Part shown: positions 60,680 to 64,000 of the stretch, in pieces
Layout: every line of letters starts with the position of its first letter
Numbering within the stretch: the stretch's first letter is position 1
Assembly (NCBI GenBank): GCA_013215805.1
Contig: JABSQM010000002.1
Span: 28,420 to 92,419 of the forward strand
Origin: Piscirickettsiaceae bacterium
Lineage (GTDB): Bacteria > Pseudomonadota > Gammaproteobacteria > Nitrosococcales > Methylophagaceae
DNA length: 64,000 nt
Direction: 5' to 3'
Notes under the pieces: generated by a model
Told to the model about the DNA's origin: nothing
Database searches by the model: none
Seen by the model: only the letters and a program-made list of their open reading frames with translations
Program-made: the position numbers and the translations under genes

Positions 60680-61045
60680 AGTTAAACATTTAAGTTTAAT
60701 AGTGTTTCAGCTGCAATATTAACTTTATTGTTGCTAAATTGAATTGGCAGTAATGAAGTTAATGCATAATAATGTGATTAATACGTATATGTAGCTAGAA
60801 CTTGGCACTTGATTTTAGTGCTTGCTGCTAAAAGATCTTGATTAATGGTATTGTATGGGCAAGAGCTGGATATCCAAAAAGTAATTATATTACCAGTATA
60901 AGTAAAAAATCAGCACCATGAGACTATGGTGCTAATTTTAATCGTTGTATTTTCAAGTATGATGGCAGAAAAATGCAATCTGTTGGAAGTTGAGCCTCGG
61001 TTATAGTGTATATTCCTATAATTATCAGATAAACTATAATTCATT
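60680..61045 (+). pseudogene. Probable relic of a secreted or outer-membrane beta-barrel protein
   Basis: Plus-strand pieces read like an outer-membrane protein. First comes a signal-peptide-like stretch KFNSVSAAILTLLLLN..IGSNEVNA (about 60686-60760, one internal stop). Then comes INGIVWARAGYPKSNY.TSIS and DYGANFN (about 60845-60950), and a late aromatic-rich strand LGYSVYSYNYQINYNSL ending in TAG (about 60995-61045). The pattern of alternating aromatic residues suits beta strands, but similarity is by impression, and at least two frame changes and several stops are needed. The family call is tentative. Confidence 0.35.
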
Positions 61046-61139
61046 ATAGCAATAATGTCACAAGAATTACAAATAAGGTAGATGTACTGATTTACAAGCG
61101 TAATTATCCTACGAGTACATCAAATTATTCAAAGGCGGC

Positions 61140-61780
61140 TGTTTCTCTAATGTCTAACAGCTTGCGTCTAATCATAGACTACATTTCTTTTTACTATGAA
61201 GAATCTCTGTAGCGCTTTCCACTAATTTCTAGCTTAGCGCTTGACGCGTCTTTTTACGTCAGCCAATGGTGACTTTGTGAAACAATATTATCGAAGTATT
61301 CAAGAGCCAATATTTCAATTAAAGACAACATAAAAAGCTTTGACAACCACAGCTATATATTTATTGCACTGATCGCCGCATGATTTGCACTGCTTCCATC
61401 AATGACCATATTATATAGCAAGCTATTTTGAGCAATATCCTTATGGGGAAATACCTTAGACGCTTTCTCATCACGCTTGAAGTTTAGATAGTAGTCAATG
61501 ATATCTCAGAATTTATTGATGGCACGATAGTAATAAAACCATTCACCTCTTATCCTCATATAGGTCTCATCCATATGCCATGGAGAGGATACGGTCTCTT
61601 CTTAAGATATATCCAAAATGAATGTGAATATAATAACCCAACAATTAATTATTGCATGATCGACCTTCGCATCAAGTTCCAATTAAATTTCTTCCATTTC
61701 TCAAAGATTAAAATTGTAAGTAAGGTGATAACGTATAGTTCCTAAGATAATCTCAGATAGGAAATTGCTGCCTTTAAACA
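61140..61780 (-). pseudogene. IS6-family (IS26-like) transposase relic
   Basis: A nearly complete DDE transposase can be read in one minus-strand frame interrupted by stops. It starts FKGSNFLSEIILGTIRYHLT at 61778, followed by EMEEI and AKVDHAIINCWVIIFTFILD (helix-turn-helix region). Then come WHMDETYMRIRGEWFYYYRA (first catalytic Asp, at 61580 onwards), INKF*DIIDYYLNFKRDEKA and VIDGSSANHAAI (second Asp region). EYFDNIVSQSHHWL comes last, the region of the final catalytic residues. About six in-frame stops and few or no frameshifts separate these. No flanking terminal inverted repeats were recognised, so the element is old and immobile. Confidence 0.85.
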
Positions 61781-62440
61781 CAGTAATTAGTGTATTGATG
61801 TATGGGTTGATAATGTTCTGTATTCACGACAAAGTTTGCAAGAAACTCCCTTAGGTTGCTAATATGTTTAAACTTAAAAATAAATCCTTTAATGTATTTA
61901 TCAACCGTACTTAATAATGATATTACCCAAAATATTTCGAGTAATAACCACAAATTATATATCTGCAATGATTTAACAATAATTTTTGCAAGATTTATCA
62001 AGACTGTACGAATAACTAAGCTATAGTATCATGCTATATGCAACAATACATACTTAGGGCACACTGGAGGGTGCTGTAGAAAAGGATCATGCCAAGAATA
62101 AACACAATGATATTAAAGTATATATGCCTAATTGACTGACAGTCTAGGACAATAGTCAAATCAAGGACGTAATATAATATTAAGCCAATCCGTGTAACAT
62201 ATTTTGTAGTTAATTAAAACTATCTCCATTTGTGAAATTTTCAGTACTCTTTTTACGGCAGTATGTGAACATAACTCATGTATAATATTATACTTAATAT
62301 AAATTTTGTAAAAATGGAAGGTTATCTGAGTATGATAGAGGTAAGTACAGATATCATAGATGATATACCAAATAAAATTTGACTCAGGATATTTATGATA
62401 GTAAAAATAATAAGACGATGAAAATACAAAACAAAAAATT
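61781..62440. other. Spacer between IS relic and ubiG
   Basis: No gene recognised. Long minus-strand frames here (61774-62001 and 62161-62730) are AT-driven or antisense to ubiG and show no family similarity. Confidence 0.45.
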
Positions 62441-63151
62441 ATGAAAAAAATACATGACAATGTTGATATGTCAGAAATCGACAAGTTTAATGCTCTCGCA
62501 TCCAGTTGGTGGAATAAAGAGGGAAAATCCAAGCCATTACACCAAATAAATCCACTGCGTTTGTCATATATAAATAATATCAGTAATCTCAAAGGGAAAA
62601 GAGTCATTGATGTAGGGTGTGGAGGCGGCATATTAACTGAAAGTTTAGCTAAAAATAAAGCAATAACCACAGGAATTGATGTGAGTAAATTGCCACTAGA
62701 AATTGCCAAGACACATGCTATAGAAGCCAAACTAAATATTGACTATCAGTACATCACTGCTGAGGACAAAGTCAAGCAATCTACTCATGAATTTAACATT
62801 GTAACCTGCATGGAAATGTTGGAACATGTCCCCAAACCATCATTAATTATTGAAGCATGTTCACAACTCGCTGAGCCTAATGGAGATGTATTTTTCTCAA
62901 CTCTAAACCGCCATCCGAAGGCATATCTAATGGCCGTACTTGGCGCTGAATACATGATTAAAATATTGCCAAAAGGCACTCATAATTATCAGCGTTTTAT
63001 ACGCCCATCAGAAATAGCAACCTGGTGTCGACAAGCCTCCCTAGAAGTAATTGATATAACTGGATTGATCTATAATCCTTTTAGTAAGGCCTTTAAATTC
63101 AGTAAAGATATTAGGGTAAATTATTTGGTACACTGCCGTAAATCCCTATGA
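62441..63151 (+). CDS. ubiG: Ubiquinone biosynthesis O-methyltransferase UbiG
   Basis: An AdoMet-dependent enzyme performing both O-methylations in ubiquinone synthesis. The 236 residues start with the family pattern EIDKFNALASSWWNKEGKSK and PLHQINPLRLSYI. Next are cofactor motif I VIDVGCGGGILTESLA, GIDVSKLPLEIAK and the EMLEHVPKP segment. The C-terminal GTHNYQRFIRPSEIATW is typical. It implies ubiquinone as the respiratory quinone, matching the sulfide:quinone oxidoreductase. No gph or other ubi gene is adjacent. Confidence 0.96.
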   Translation: MKKIHDNVDMSEIDKFNALASSWWNKEGKSKPLHQINPLRLSYINNISNLKGKRVIDVGCGGGILTESLAKNKAITTGIDVSKLPLEIAKTHAIEAKLNIDYQYITAEDKVKQSTHEFNIVTCMEMLEHVPKPSLIIEACSQLAEPNGDVFFSTLNRHPKAYLMAVLGAEYMIKILPKGTHNYQRFIRPSEIATWCRQASLEVIDITGLIYNPFSKAFKFSKDIRVNYLVHCRKSL

Positions 63152-63240
63152 TAATATAATGCTGTTATCTTTCTAAAGTTTGATAGAATCTTGATAGCGA
63201 ATTTATAGATATTTTTATCTTCCATTAAATACCCTAATTA

Positions 63241-63400
63241 CATTGGAGGATCTATGAATACATCCTTGAAAAGGATTTACAAACCTGGATAAAACGCGGT
63301 GAATAACCATTCTTATTTGATATAAATTTTAGATATCAGAAAAAGATATGTATGTCCTGTATCATCGAAACAGATGCGTATATTAAATTACTAAATCAAT
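63241..63400 (+). pseudogene. Probable relic of a small rhodanese-like sulfurtransferase gene
   Basis: A strong ribosome binding site GGAGGA (63245-63250) precedes ATG 63254, MNTSLKRI. One base away from that frame the sequence reads EKDLQTWIKRGE, stop, PFLFDIN, which fits the N-terminus of GlpE-like rhodaneses (S..DL..W...GE.P.LIDVR). The following IC...I segment may be the next strand. The catalytic cysteine loop is not found. The identification rests on about 20 residues, so it is tentative. Confidence 0.4.
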
Positions 63401-64000
63401 ATCACGTAAAAAGAGCCTTTTGTTTTAGAATCCTAACATAAATGATATACTTTTTTAGTATATTATCAATAAATGTCCTTTAGTATTATCTTAATTTAAT
63501 ATTAAAATTATCAAAAATGAAGCCAAGAACTGTTTATCAGGCTAGGCCTTGTCATAATTTTCAAAAACAGTTTATGTACGATTGATAATGGGTTAGTTCA
63601 GATGGACAGAGCCTGAAACTAAGTATTATTAAACTTATCTCTCTCGACATGCCCACCCAACTACCTAGATATAATAATTCTACAGCTCCTACGACTCGGC
63701 TATATTAGTAAAATTCATGGATGGAATTTAACGTAAGTACTCCCTTGTATAGCCGCTTCCCTATAACGGCTGACGGCTTATTTATCCTCTTAGGAAACGA
63801 CATATCCATTATGATGCATAACCCTAAATTATATTGAGGCCTCAGTACCTTCTACTTTACTATAACCAACAAATATATCTTAAGTGCTATAAATCTATTT
63901 ATAACATGAATACGCACATTCCACTGAATATAGGTAATAAAACTATTGGAAGTAATAATACTTTTATCATATCGTTATATTAACTAACATCCTCTAAAGA
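63401..64000. other. Terminal spacer with an unassigned coding-like patch
   Basis: The segment from about 63620 to 63800 is less AT-rich. On the minus strand it gives KRLYKGVLTLNSIHEFY, stop, YSRVVGAVELLYLGSWVGM and REISLIILSF, faintly like a STAS-domain protein (MlaB type). This is too weak for a gene call. Nothing else is seen up to the window end. Confidence 0.3.

Noticed and set aside
61774..62001. Minus-strand frame of 75 codons upstream of the IS6 relic
   Set aside because: Low-complexity, hydrophobic and AT-driven, without similarity; its end runs into the true start of the transposase relic in another frame.
62161..62730. Minus-strand frame of 189 codons
   Set aside because: Half of it is antisense to ubiG and the rest is AT-rich spacer rich in Tyr, Phe and Ile; no family pattern.
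1..64000. CRISPR arrays, tRNA or rRNA genes, prophage or defence islands
   Set aside because: I scanned for regularly spaced direct repeats, tRNA T-loop patterns and typical phage or nuclease-helicase gene sets and saw none; the only RNA gene recognised is rnpB.

Overview
The window is a low-GC bacterial chromosome segment whose gene content and order are gammaproteobacterial. It has a Gram-negative division and wall (dcw) cluster with meso-DAP-type murE and lpxC. It also has rsmI/lpoA/dolP, the rpsF-rpsR-rplI-dnaB-alr block, ribH-nusB-thiL-pgpA, ubiG and the late haem genes hemH and hemJ. I cannot name the species. About 17-18 kb lies outside any intact gene (summed gaps). Many of these gaps still translate, in pieces, into recognisable proteins. 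A shrinking, probably host-restricted genome is the simplest reading, but that is inference.

Layout. 1-12 kb is sparse: the 3' third of glmS, a broken M16 zinc protease gene, inositol-phosphate synthase (ino1), hemH, yggX, a cold-shock gene and a dead LysR regulator. 12-35 kb is dense: a TauE/SafE-like membrane gene, then on the minus strand (in transcription order) rsmH-ftsL-ftsI-murE-murF-mraY-murD-ftsW-murG-murC-murB-ddlB-ftsQ-ftsA-ftsZ-lpxC-M23 peptidase-secA. Most joints overlap by 1-8 bases, so translation is probably coupled. The expected first gene, mraZ, survives only as a relic. 36-54 kb holds rnpB, rsmI (with a 3' frameshift), lpoA, dolP, hemJ, alr, dnaB, rplI, a DUF2232 gene, rpsR, rpsF, rlmB, a glutaredoxin-like gene, rnd, a PfkB kinase, pgpA, thiL, nusB, ribH and apaH. 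54-64 kb is mostly non-coding: an SDR gene, a type II sulfide:quinone oxidoreductase and ubiG sit among relics of a DNA glycosylase, an IS6-type transposase, a probable outer-membrane protein and a probable rhodanese.

How the parts work together. The dcw genes cover the cytoplasmic route from UDP-MurNAc to lipid II and the core divisome. lpxC makes lipid A, and lpoA, dolP and secA serve the envelope. hemJ and hemH complete haem; ubiG and the sulfide:quinone oxidoreductase feed the quinone pool. The retained sulfide oxidoreductase, a dead CbbR-like regulator and a rhodanese relic fit a sulfur-oxidising, possibly autotrophic ancestor. That is inference from few genes.

I found no CRISPR array, tRNA, rRNA, prophage or defence island, and no convincing new multi-gene system. 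The most notable signals are the reconstructable gene fossils and a near-perfect 61-nt inverted repeat inside murD.
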